Positions 51,165-61,494 of a stretch of 64,000 bases of DNA are shown piece after piece. The position numbers and the translations under genes were made by a program. Position 1 is the first letter of the stretch. Each line of letters begins with the position of its first letter. Under the pieces are notes generated by a model that did not search any database, was not told the DNA's origin, and was given only the letters and a program-made list of their open reading frames with translations. The DNA is from Sphingobium cyanobacteriorum (GTDB lineage: Bacteria > Pseudomonadota > Alphaproteobacteria > Sphingomonadales > Sphingomonadaceae). The DNA is taken from contig NZ_JAUQOM010000004.1 in the NCBI RefSeq assembly GCF_030580935.1, forward strand, positions 1 to 64,000, given 5' to 3'.

Positions 51165-52772
51165 ATGACGCCTGTGACGACAACGACCGATCAGCCCTGG
51201 TGGAAGGGCGCGGTGATTTACCAGATTTATCCGCGCAGCTTTCAGGACAGCAATGGCGACGGCATTGGCGACCTGCGCGGCATCACGCAGCGGCTGGAGC
51301 ATGTCGCCCGGCTGGGCGTGGATGCGATCTGGATTTCGCCCTTCTTCACATCGCCGATGCGCGATTTCGGCTATGACATTGCGGATTATTGCGATGTCGA
51401 TCCGATTTTCGGCACGCTGGCCGATTTCGATGCGCTGGTCGCGCGCGCGCACGAACTGGGCCTGAAAGTCACGATCGACCAGGTCTATGCCCATACGTCG
51501 GACCTGCATGACTGGTTCGCGCACAGTCGCGCCAGTCGCACCGGGGACAAGGCGGACTGGTTCGTCTGGGCCGATCCCAGGGCGGACGGCACCCCGCCCA
51601 ACAACTGGCAGTCGGTATTCGGCGGCCCGGCCTGGACTTGGGACGCCCGGCGCGGCCAATATTATATGCATCAGTTCCTGAGCAGCCAGCCGCAGCTCAA
51701 CCTGCACAAGCTGGCGGTGCAGGACGCGCTGCTGGCCGCGATGCGATTCTGGCTGGACCGGGGGGTGGACGGGTTCCGGCTCGATGCGCTCAACCATTCG
51801 ATGCACGATCCGCAATTACGCGACAATCCGCCCGCGCCGGATACGGGCAAGCCCCGCACCCGGCCCTTCGATTTCCAGATCAAGCGCTACAGCCAGTCCC
51901 ACCCCGGCGTGGTCGATTTCATCAAGCGCATCCGCAGCCTGTGCGACACCTATGGCGCGATCTTCACCGTAGCGGAGGTCGGTGGCGACCTGTCCGAAGC
52001 GGAGATGAAGGCCTATACGGCGGGTGAAAGCCATCTCAACAGCGCCTATGGCTTCAACTTCCTCTATGCCGACAGACTGACCCCGGCGCTGGTGGCCGAA
52101 ACGGTCGACCGCTGGCCCGACGAACCGGGCATGGGCTGGCCAAGCTGGGCGTTCGAAAATCATGATGCGCCGCGCGCGCTGTCGCGCTGGTGCGCGCCGG
52201 AAGATCGCCCGGCCTTCGGGCGGCTGAAGGCGATGCTGCTGGTCGCGCTGCGCGGCAACGCCATCCTCTATCAGGGGGAGGAACTGGGCATCACCCAGGT
52301 CGATATTCCCTTCGAGCGCCTGCAAGACCCCGAAGCCATCGCCAACTGGCCGCTGACCCTGTCGCGCGACGGCGCGCGCACGCCGCTGCCCTGGTCGGCC
52401 GATGCGGCACAGGCCGGTTTTAGCGATGCCCAATCCTGGCTGCCGGTGGGCGACGAAAATCTCTGCCGCGCGGTGGACGCCCAGGAGGCGGACGCCAACT
52501 CGCTGCTCAACCACACCCGCGCCATGCTGGCCCTGCGCAAGGCGAATCCGGCCCTGCGCCATGGCAGCATGGACATGGTGATCGCCGACGACCAGCGGTT
52601 GCTGTTCCGGCGCAGGGCGAACGGCCAGTCGCTGCTCTGCCTGTTCAACCTGTCGGGCGAACCGGCGGCATGGCCCGATGATGTCGCGCCGACCAACACG
52701 GTGCTGTCCGCCGTCAATGGCGCCGCGCCCGGCATCCTGCCGCCCTTTGGCGGGCTGATGATCGAAGAATAA
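51165..52772 (+). CDS. Alpha-glucosidase, GH13 (GH13_23-like)
   Basis: A 535-residue enzyme without signal peptide, starting at ATG 51165. It opens WWKGAVIYQIYPRSFQDSNG, the signature of oligo-1,6/alpha-glucosidases. Region I is DQVYAHTSDLH, as in Xanthomonas-type alpha-glucosidases, in place of the more usual DLVVNHTS. Nucleophile Asp207 is in GFRLDALNH, acid/base Glu271 in TVAEVGG, and Asp334 in FENHDAPR. It releases glucose from the non-reducing end of maltose and short maltodextrins, probably in the cytosol after MFS uptake. Longer frames upstream overlap the amylase gene. Confidence 0.94.
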   Translation: MTPVTTTTDQPWWKGAVIYQIYPRSFQDSNGDGIGDLRGITQRLEHVARLGVDAIWISPFFTSPMRDFGYDIADYCDVDPIFGTLADFDALVARAHELGLKVTIDQVYAHTSDLHDWFAHSRASRTGDKADWFVWADPRADGTPPNNWQSVFGGPAWTWDARRGQYYMHQFLSSQPQLNLHKLAVQDALLAAMRFWLDRGVDGFRLDALNHSMHDPQLRDNPPAPDTGKPRTRPFDFQIKRYSQSHPGVVDFIKRIRSLCDTYGAIFTVAEVGGDLSEAEMKAYTAGESHLNSAYGFNFLYADRLTPALVAETVDRWPDEPGMGWPSWAFENHDAPRALSRWCAPEDRPAFGRLKAMLLVALRGNAILYQGEELGITQVDIPFERLQDPEAIANWPLTLSRDGARTPLPWSADAAQAGFSDAQSWLPVGDENLCRAVDAQEADANSLLNHTRAMLALRKANPALRHGSMDMVIADDQRLLFRRRANGQSLLCLFNLSGEPAAWPDDVAPTNTVLSAVNGAAPGILPPFGGLMIEE

Positions 52773-52783
52773 GGAGACGCCAA

Positions 52784-54838
52784 ATGCTGCACCTGTCGCT
52801 GCGCGCCTGCGCGCTGGCCCTGCCGTTCGCCCTGATGACGCCGGCTTTCGCGCAGGCGGCCAGGCCCTCCGTCACGGCCACGTCGCCGGACGGGTCGATC
52901 GTCCTGACCGTCACCACCGACAATGACAGCCGCCCCACCTGGTCGCTGTCGCGCAAGGGCAAGCTGCTGATCGCGCCGTCGAAGCTGGGCTTCATCCTGA
53001 CCGACGGGCTGAACATGGCGCGCGGCTTTGCCATCGCCGGGGCGGACAAGGGCCAGGGCAATGACCGCTGGGAACAGCCCTGGGGCGAACGCCGCTTCGT
53101 CACCGATCATTATAATGCGGTGACGGTCCGTTTCCGCCAGTCGGACGTGCAGGGCGCGCGGTTGATGAACGTGCATTTCCGCCTGTTCGATGACGGCATC
53201 GGCTTCCGCTACGAACTGCCGCAGCAGCCCGCTCTCAAAACGATGAAGATCGCGGACGAGAGCACCGAGTTCGACATCGCGCCCAGGGGCACCGCCTGGT
53301 GGATACCGGGCGGCGAATGGAACCGATATGAACAGGTGTATCAGCAGACGCCGATCGACGCGGTATCGACCGCGCATACGCCCATCACCATGCGGCTGGA
53401 CGATGGCACGCACCTGTCCTTCCACGAAGCCGCGCTGGTCGATTATGCGGCCTATTGGCTGAAGCGCGCGTCGGGCCAGACCTTCCGCACCACCCTCTCC
53501 CCTTCGTCGCAGGGCGCGCGGGTGATCCGCGATCTGCCGTTCAACACCCCCTGGCGCACCATCCGCATCGCCGACAAGGCGGCGGGACTGGTCGAGAACG
53601 ACCTGGAACTCAACTTGAACGAACCCAACAGGCTGGGCGACGTTAGCTGGTTCAAGCCCGCCAAATATATCGGCATCTGGTGGGGCATGATCCGGGGCGA
53701 CTGGAGCTGGGCCGAAGGGCCAAAGCATGGCGCGACCACGGCGCGTACCAGGCAATATATCGACTTCGCCGCCAAACACGGCTTTCGCGGCGTGCTGGTC
53801 GAAGGGTGGGACAAGGGCTGGAACGGCGAATGGTTCGGCCATGGCGACGCCTTCAGCTTTACGCAGGCCACGCCCGATTTCGACCTGCCGGGGCTTGCCG
53901 CCTATGCCAGGAAGAAGGGCGTTCACCTGATCGGCCATCATGAAACCGGCGGCAATATCGCCAATTATGAGGCGCAACTGGACGATGCGATGCAGCTCTA
54001 TGGCGGGCTGGGCGTCGATGTCGTCAAGACCGGCTATGTCGCCGACATGGGCGGGATCATCGCGCCGGGCGACAGGCCGGGCGAGACGCGGATGGAATAT
54101 CATGACGGCCAGCGCATGGCGCGGCATCATCTGCGCGTGGTGGAAACAGCCGCTAGATATCATGTCGCGGTCAATGCCCATGAACCGATCAAGGATACCG
54201 GCCTGCGCCGCACCTACCCCAACTGGGTCGCGCGGGAGGGCGCGCGGGGGATGGAATATAATGCCTGGGGGCGGTTTGCGAACGGGCCGGATCATGAGCC
54301 TACCCTGGTCTATACGCGGATGCTGTCCGGGCCGATGGACTTCACGCCGGGCGTGCTGAGCCTGGAGGGGGCGGAGCATGTGCCGCTGGCGTCGACGCTG
54401 GCAAAACAGTTGGGGCTTTACCTCGCCATCTATTCGCCGATCCAGATGGCGGCGGACTTCATCGAAAATCTCGCCAAATATCCGAAGGAACTGGACTTCA
54501 TCGCCAAAGTCCCGGCGGACTGGAGCGAGAGCCACCTGATCGCGGGCGACGTGGGCGACTATGCCATCTTCGCGCGCAAGGACCGCAACAGCGAAAACTG
54601 GTATGTCGGCGGCGTCAATGATGCGACGGCGCGGACGGTGACGCTGAACTTCGATTATCTGGAGCCGGGCAAAAGCTATACCGCAAGCCTTTACAAGGAT
54701 GGCGAAGGCGCGACCTATCTGACCGATGCGCGCCACAGGATCGCCTATGAAACGCGGACATTCCGCAAGGGCGACCATTATGACCTGTGGCTGGCGCCGG
54801 GCGGCGGCGCGGCGATGCGTCTGGTCGCCGACCAATAG
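52784..54838 (+). CDS. GH97 alpha-glucosidase/alpha-galactosidase-like (SusB type)
   Basis: A 684-residue exported enzyme: the signal peptide MLHLSLRACALALPFALMTP ends at AFAQA. An N-terminal beta-sandwich (residues about 30-290) precedes a TIM barrel with the family blocks KYIGIWWGMIRGDWSWAEGP, VEGWDKGWNGEW, HHETGGNIANYE and TYPNWVAREGARGMEYNAWG. The Glu residues of the last two blocks correspond to calcium ligands and the inverting catalytic pair in SusB. A glucosidase rather than galactosidase role fits the operon. It starts 11 bases after the alpha-glucosidase stop, behind AAGGAGACG. It is the last gene of the operon. Confidence 0.93.
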   Translation: MLHLSLRACALALPFALMTPAFAQAARPSVTATSPDGSIVLTVTTDNDSRPTWSLSRKGKLLIAPSKLGFILTDGLNMARGFAIAGADKGQGNDRWEQPWGERRFVTDHYNAVTVRFRQSDVQGARLMNVHFRLFDDGIGFRYELPQQPALKTMKIADESTEFDIAPRGTAWWIPGGEWNRYEQVYQQTPIDAVSTAHTPITMRLDDGTHLSFHEAALVDYAAYWLKRASGQTFRTTLSPSSQGARVIRDLPFNTPWRTIRIADKAAGLVENDLELNLNEPNRLGDVSWFKPAKYIGIWWGMIRGDWSWAEGPKHGATTARTRQYIDFAAKHGFRGVLVEGWDKGWNGEWFGHGDAFSFTQATPDFDLPGLAAYARKKGVHLIGHHETGGNIANYEAQLDDAMQLYGGLGVDVVKTGYVADMGGIIAPGDRPGETRMEYHDGQRMARHHLRVVETAARYHVAVNAHEPIKDTGLRRTYPNWVAREGARGMEYNAWGRFANGPDHEPTLVYTRMLSGPMDFTPGVLSLEGAEHVPLASTLAKQLGLYLAIYSPIQMAADFIENLAKYPKELDFIAKVPADWSESHLIAGDVGDYAIFARKDRNSENWYVGGVNDATARTVTLNFDYLEPGKSYTASLYKDGEGATYLTDARHRIAYETRTFRKGDHYDLWLAPGGGAAMRLVADQ

Positions 54839-57378
<2,540 letters not shown>

Positions 57379-57398
57379 AAGTGACAGCGACATGAACA

Positions 57399-57476
57399 GC
57401 TAGTGACCCGAATCTGAAGTTCGTCACCTTATTTGGCAGACGTTGAACAAACTTCAGATTCATAAGGGTCACTAGC
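57399..57476. repeat. Long imperfect inverted repeat downstream of katG
   Basis: A 23-base left arm (57399-57421, starting GCTAGTGACCC and ending CTGAAGTT) pairs with 57450-57476: AACTTCAGATTC, a 4-base bulge (ATAA), then GGGTCACTAGC. The 28-base centre is CGTCACC...GAACA. All paired positions are perfect apart from the bulge. It begins 20 bases after the katG stop, in DNA more AT-rich than its surroundings. It could be the katG transcript end, a MITE-like remnant or an IS end pair. Confidence 0.75.
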
Positions 57477-57492
57477 AAATATCTGATTCTAT

Positions 57493-57561
57493 TGTGGTTT
57501 AAGGATTTGAAATGCGCTCCCAACCTTGCCGAGAAATGTGGCGAATTTCAAATCCACCACA
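57493..57561. repeat. Second long inverted repeat, adjacent to the first
   Basis: TGTGG (57493-57497), then GGATTTGAAAT (57503-57513), pairs with ATTTCAAATCC (57545-57555), then CCACA (57557-57561), leaving a 5-versus-1 base internal loop and a 31-base centre. It starts only 16 bases after the first repeat ends. The 57562-57720 remainder is AT-rich, with no frame I can support, apart from the promoter of the hydrolase gene. Confidence 0.7.
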
Positions 57562-57730
57562 TTAGCGGCGATTGGCATGATCGTCGCGGGCTGTGTCCTG
57601 CCCTTTCCATCATTTCTAAAAAATCGAACATGCCAGACGATTTTATACAGATTTTTATAGAAAACCTCCTGGCCTAAAGCCTGTTTCAGGGCCGGACGCA
57701 GACGGCATCATCCAACGACAGGAGCAGACC

Positions 57731-58570
57731 ATGACCCAGTTCATCACCACCCCCGACGGCGTTGACATTTTTTACAAGGATTGGGGCAGCAAGGACGCCC
57801 AGCCGATCATGTTCCATCATGGCTGGCCCTTGTCGTCGGACGACTGGGATGCGCAGATGCTGTTTTTCCTGGCAAAAGGCTATCGTGTCATCGCCCATGA
57901 CCGGCGCGGCCACGGGCGGTCGGCACAGGTCGATTCCGGCCATGACATGGCCCATTATGCCGCCGATGCGGCGGCGGTGGCCGATCATCTGGACCTGCGC
58001 GACGCGATCCATGTCGGCCATTCCACCGGCGGCGGCGAAGTGGCCGCCTATGTCGCCCGCCATGGCCTGCCCCAGGGTCGTGTCGCCAAGGCGGTGCTGG
58101 TCAGCGCGGTGCCGCCGATCATGCTGAAAACGGAACGCTATCCCGGCGGCCTGCCGATGGACGTGTTCGACGGGCTGCGCGCCGGGCTTGCCGCCAATCG
58201 CGCCAGCTTCTTCCATGATGTCGCGAGCGGTCCCTTCTACGGCTTCAATCGCGCGGGCGCGGACGTGAAGCCGGCGATCGTCGACAACTGGGTGCGGCAG
58301 GGCATGATGGGCAGCGCGCTGGCCCATTATGAAGGGATCAAGGCTTTTTCCGAAACCGACCAGACCGATGACCTCAAGGCGATCAGCGTGCCGACGCTGG
58401 TGTTGCACGGCGATGATGATCAGGTGGTGCCGTACGGGAATGCCGCCATTTTGCAGGCGGACCTGCTGCCCGACGCCACGCTGAAAATCTATGAAGGCTA
58501 TTCGCACGGGATGCTGACCGTGAATGCCGATGTGCTGAACGCCGACATATTGGCCTTCATCCAGGCCTGA
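57731..58570 (+). CDS. Alpha/beta hydrolase (non-heme chloroperoxidase/arylesterase type)
   Basis: A 279-residue serine hydrolase starting at ATG 57731 after GACAGGAGCAG. The nucleophile elbow is VGHSTGGGE, the acid lies in [10 protein letters not shown] and the catalytic His in YEGYSHGML. The N-terminal [15 protein letters not shown] and [12 protein letters not shown] (with the oxyanion-hole Trp) are typical of cofactor-free haloperoxidases, which physiologically are esterases or perhydrolases. Lying downstream of katG, it may share an oxidative-stress theme, but it has its own promoter region and terminator. Cytosolic; no signal peptide. Confidence 0.93.
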   Translation: MTQFITTPDGVDIFYKDWGSKDAQPIMFHHGWPLSSDDWDAQMLFFLAKGYRVIAHDRRGHGRSAQVDSGHDMAHYAADAAAVADHLDLRDAIHVGHSTGGGEVAAYVARHGLPQGRVAKAVLVSAVPPIMLKTERYPGGLPMDVFDGLRAGLAANRASFFHDVASGPFYGFNRAGADVKPAIVDNWVRQGMMGSALAHYEGIKAFSETDQTDDLKAISVPTLVLHGDDDQVVPYGNAAILQADLLPDATLKIYEGYSHGMLTVNADVLNADILAFIQA

Positions 58571-58585
58571 CCGGCGCTGTCCGCG

Positions 58586-58620
58586 CGGGACGGGTGACGG
58601 ATCAAGCGTCGCCCGTCCCG
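58586..58620 (+). terminator. Terminator-like hairpin after the hydrolase gene
   Basis: CGGGACGGGTGACG (58586-58599) pairs with CGTCGCCCGTCCCG (58607-58620): 14 base pairs with one G-U wobble and a 7-base loop, 15 bases after the hydrolase stop. The following bases (TCTGGCGG) are not T-rich, so it may be a Rho-assisted or mRNA-stabilising 3' end. Confidence 0.6.
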
Positions 58621-58716
58621 TCTGGCGGAGTACCGACAGCGGCATGGCCCCCGGCCGCTGCCTTAAAGCTGTCAGGGGCGTGACAGAAGGGTGCGGCTTC
58701 ACTATGGTGCCGGTCC

Positions 58717-59046
58717 ATGTTCCGCCACGCCGCCCTGCTGATCGCCCTGCTGATGATGGCGCTGACCAATGCGTCGGCCGTCCATGCGCAGGAACTGGCG
58801 GGCGCGATCGGCCTGGAATGTTCGGGCTATGTGCATAGCGATGGCGACGCCGACCAGACGCAGGGCGACGCGGATCGCGCCGCGCCGCATCATCATGGCG
58901 GATGCCAGGGCGGGGTGTCGCTGCTGCCGGCCAGGCCTGCCCAACCGCCTCTGCGCGCCACATCGGGCGCGCGGCTGACCTTTGCGCAGGCCAATGCGCT
59001 GGGGCGCTGGTCGCCCGGACCCGCGCTGCGCCCGCCCATCGCCTGA
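58717..59046 (+). CDS. Small exported His-rich protein preceding czcCBA
   Basis: A 109-residue protein starting at ATG 58717. The N terminus MFRHAALLIALLMMALTNAS with AVHAQ is a good signal peptide. The mature part has LECSGYVHSDGDADQTQGDA, then PHHHGGCQGG, a run of acidic residues, His and two Cys that suits divalent metal binding. The remainder is Pro-rich. Small exported proteins like this often lie ahead of czc operons in sphingomonads; a periplasmic metal-binding or sensing role is inferred. It ends 58 bases before czcC. No named domain is recognised. Confidence 0.65.
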   Translation: MFRHAALLIALLMMALTNASAVHAQELAGAIGLECSGYVHSDGDADQTQGDADRAAPHHHGGCQGGVSLLPARPAQPPLRATSGARLTFAQANALGRWSPGPALRPPIA

Positions 59047-59104
59047 CCGACACGTCACCGGCGGCCCGATGGCCGTCTGATGTCCTTCGATCAGGATTGC
59101 CTTC

Positions 59105-60349
59105 ATGTTCAGGATCATTGCGGCCCTATGCGCCGCCACGTCCTGCGTCGTCGTGGCGCAGGCGCAAACCACCATCGTCACGCTGGAACAGGCGGTCGCG
59201 GCCGCCGGCGGCAGCGCGCCCGCCCGTGACGCCGCGCAGGCGGAGATCGACGCGGCGCAGGCGGCGCGCGCCGTCGCGGGCCTGCGTCCCAATCCCCAAT
59301 TGCAGACGCAGATAGAGAATATCGCCGGCACCGGTCCCTATGGCGGCTTCGACCAGGCCGAAACCACGGTCGGGCTGGCCATCCCGATCGAGCTGGGCGG
59401 CAAGCGCGCCGCCCGGATCGGGCTGGCCGATGCCCAGAGCGGGCGGGCGCAGGTCGCCGCCGCGGTGGCCGAGGCCGATATCCGGCTGCAAGTCACCCAG
59501 CTTTATGTCGAGGCGGTCGCGGCGGAGCGGCGGCTGGCGACCGCGCGCGACCAGGACCGGATCGCGCAGGCGGCACGGCGCGCGGCCCAAATCCGGGTGC
59601 AGGCGGGGCGCGCATCGCCGATTGAGGAACAGCGCGCCGAAGTCGCTGCGCTGACCGCCGCGAACGGCATCGCGCAGGCGCAGCGACTGGCGATGGCGGC
59701 GCGCGCCAACCTAGCGCGGCGGGTGGGCCTGCCCGCTGACGCGATGCTGGACGATGCCGCGCTCGACCGCCTGCCGCCCGATCGCCATGGGCCGGCGGCT
59801 GTGACCGGGGCCGGGACTTTGGCGCTGGCGGCGGCGGACGCCGATCTTGGCATCGCCGACGCCGGCGTGACGCTGGCCCGGTCGCAGCGTGTGCCGGACC
59901 TGAATGTCGGGCCGGGCATCCGGCGGCTGGAAGCGAGCAATGATACCGCCGCCGTGTTCAGCCTGTCGGTGCCGATCCCGCTGTTCAACGCCGGTCGCGC
60001 CGCCGTGACGCAGGCGCGCGCCGAACGCCGCCGGGCGGAGGCGCAGCGGCGCATGACCGCGCTGGATGTCGAACAGGCGATCACCGACGCGCAGGCGCAG
60101 GCGGACAATGCCGCGGCGACCGCGCGCATGGCCAGCGGCCCGGCGCTGGCCGCCGCGCAGGAAGCCGCCCGCATCGCGCGGATCGGCTATCGCGAGGGCA
60201 AGTTCGGCCAGATCGACCTGCTGGATGCCGAACGCACGCTGGCCGACACCCGCATTGCCGCGATCGACGCACTCGCTGCCTATCATAACGCCAGGGCCAG
60301 ACTGGAGCGCCTGACCGCGCCCGCGCCCGAACAGGGGAAATTCCAATGA
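59105..60349 (+). CDS. czcC: CzcC-type outer-membrane factor
   Basis: A 414-residue TolC-family protein starting at ATG 59105, with signal peptide MFRIIAALCAATSCVVVAQA. The OEP domain shows the long alternating heptads of helical hairpins (AQAEIDAAQAARAVAGLRPN; VTQARAERRRAEAQRRMTAL), with NPQLQTQIENIAGTGPYGGF and VSVPIPLFNAGRA in the beta-turn regions, as in CzcC/CusC-like proteins of heavy-metal export. It has no lipobox Cys, unlike the drug-efflux channel at 41.7 kb. Its stop overlaps the start of the adaptor gene (ATGA). Confidence 0.92.
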   Translation: MFRIIAALCAATSCVVVAQAQTTIVTLEQAVAAAGGSAPARDAAQAEIDAAQAARAVAGLRPNPQLQTQIENIAGTGPYGGFDQAETTVGLAIPIELGGKRAARIGLADAQSGRAQVAAAVAEADIRLQVTQLYVEAVAAERRLATARDQDRIAQAARRAAQIRVQAGRASPIEEQRAEVAALTAANGIAQAQRLAMAARANLARRVGLPADAMLDDAALDRLPPDRHGPAAVTGAGTLALAAADADLGIADAGVTLARSQRVPDLNVGPGIRRLEASNDTAAVFSLSVPIPLFNAGRAAVTQARAERRRAEAQRRMTALDVEQAITDAQAQADNAAATARMASGPALAAAQEAARIARIGYREGKFGQIDLLDAERTLADTRIAAIDALAAYHNARARLERLTAPAPEQGKFQ

Positions 60350-61491
60350 CGAGACTGACGATGATCGCGGCGACGCTGCCGCTGGCCCTGCTCCTGTCCG
60401 CCTGCGGCGACGCGGGCAAGGAGGCGGCGCCCACCGAAGCCCATGAAGAGGGCGAAGCGGACCATGCGCAAGAGGATATCGTGACCCTGTCGGCCGACCA
60501 GATCGCCGCCGCCGGCATCCAGATCGGCCGCCCCACGCTGGGCGGATCAGGCACGATCGAACTGCCCGCGACGATCGAGGGCGACCCGCAGGGGATGCAG
60601 ATCGTATCCGCCGCGATCGGCGGGCGAATCGTGGCGCTGACCCGCAATCTGGGCGAGCGCGTGGACCGCGGCCAGACGCTGGCGGTGATCGAAAGCCGCG
60701 AGGCGGCGCTGCTGAAGGGCGAGGTGGAGGCGTCCCGCGCCCGGCTGGCGCTGGCCAACAGCAACCTGGCCCGCGAACAGCGGCTGTTCGCGCAGAAAGT
60801 GTCGCCGGAACAGGATCTGGTCGCCGCGCGCACCGCCGCGACCGAGGCACGGATCGCCTATCAGCAGGCGCAGGGCCAGATCGCGGCGGCGGGCGGCGGT
60901 GGCGGCGGCCTCAACCGGCTGGGCGTCATCGCGCCGCTGTCGGGGCAGGTGATCGGGCGCAGCGTCGTGCTGGGGCAGATGGTGGCGGCCGACGCGGAAC
61001 TCTATCGCATCGCCAACCTGTCCACCGTGTCGCTGTCGATCAACCTGCAACCCGCCGACGCCGGCCGGGTGAAGCCGGGCAACAGCGTGACCGTGCGTGC
61101 GGCCGGGCGCGCGCGGGTGGCGCAGATCCGCTTCGTGTCGCCCGCGCTGGACGCGCAGACCCGGCTGGTGCCGGCGATCGCCACGCTCGACAATCGCGAC
61201 GGCCAGTGGCGCGTCGGCGAACCCGTCACCGCATCGGTGCAACTGAACGGCAGCGACGACAAGGCGGTGCGCGTCCCCGCCACCGCCGTCCAGACGGTGG
61301 AGGGCAAGCCCGTCGTGTTCGTCCGCACCGCCACCGGCTTCCGCGCGACTCCGGTGACGCTGGGCGACAATGCCGATGGCGGCATCGTCCTGCGATCGGG
61401 CCTGAAGGGCGACGAGACGATCGCCACCACCAACAGCTTCACGCTCAAGGCCGAACTGGGCAAGGGCGAAGCCACCCATGAGGACCATTGA
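60346..61491 (+). CDS. czcB: CzcB-type RND adaptor lipoprotein
   Basis: A 381-residue membrane-fusion protein. The signal peptide runs into LLLSACGDAG, a lipobox with the lipidated Cys near residue 20. An acidic, His-containing stretch (AHEEGEADHAQED) just after it resembles the metal-binding N termini of CzcB/CusB. The barrel-sandwich halves are IVALTRNLGERVDRGQTLAV and GVIAPLSGQVIGRSVVLGQM, and the C-terminal domain has VRVPATAVQTVEGKPVVFVR. It overlaps czcC and ends three bases before czcA, so all are one operon exporting Co, Zn or Cd. Confidence 0.93.
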   Translation: MTRLTMIAATLPLALLLSACGDAGKEAAPTEAHEEGEADHAQEDIVTLSADQIAAAGIQIGRPTLGGSGTIELPATIEGDPQGMQIVSAAIGGRIVALTRNLGERVDRGQTLAVIESREAALLKGEVEASRARLALANSNLAREQRLFAQKVSPEQDLVAARTAATEARIAYQQAQGQIAAAGGGGGGLNRLGVIAPLSGQVIGRSVVLGQMVAADAELYRIANLSTVSLSINLQPADAGRVKPGNSVTVRAAGRARVAQIRFVSPALDAQTRLVPAIATLDNRDGQWRVGEPVTASVQLNGSDDKAVRVPATAVQTVEGKPVVFVRTATGFRATPVTLGDNADGGIVLRSGLKGDETIATTNSFTLKAELGKGEATHEDH

Positions 61492-61494
61492 GCC

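Noticed and set aside
47957..51166. 1,069-codon minus-strand open frame
   Set aside because: Antisense to the maltose TBDR and secreted amylase; composition is that of a GC shadow frame.
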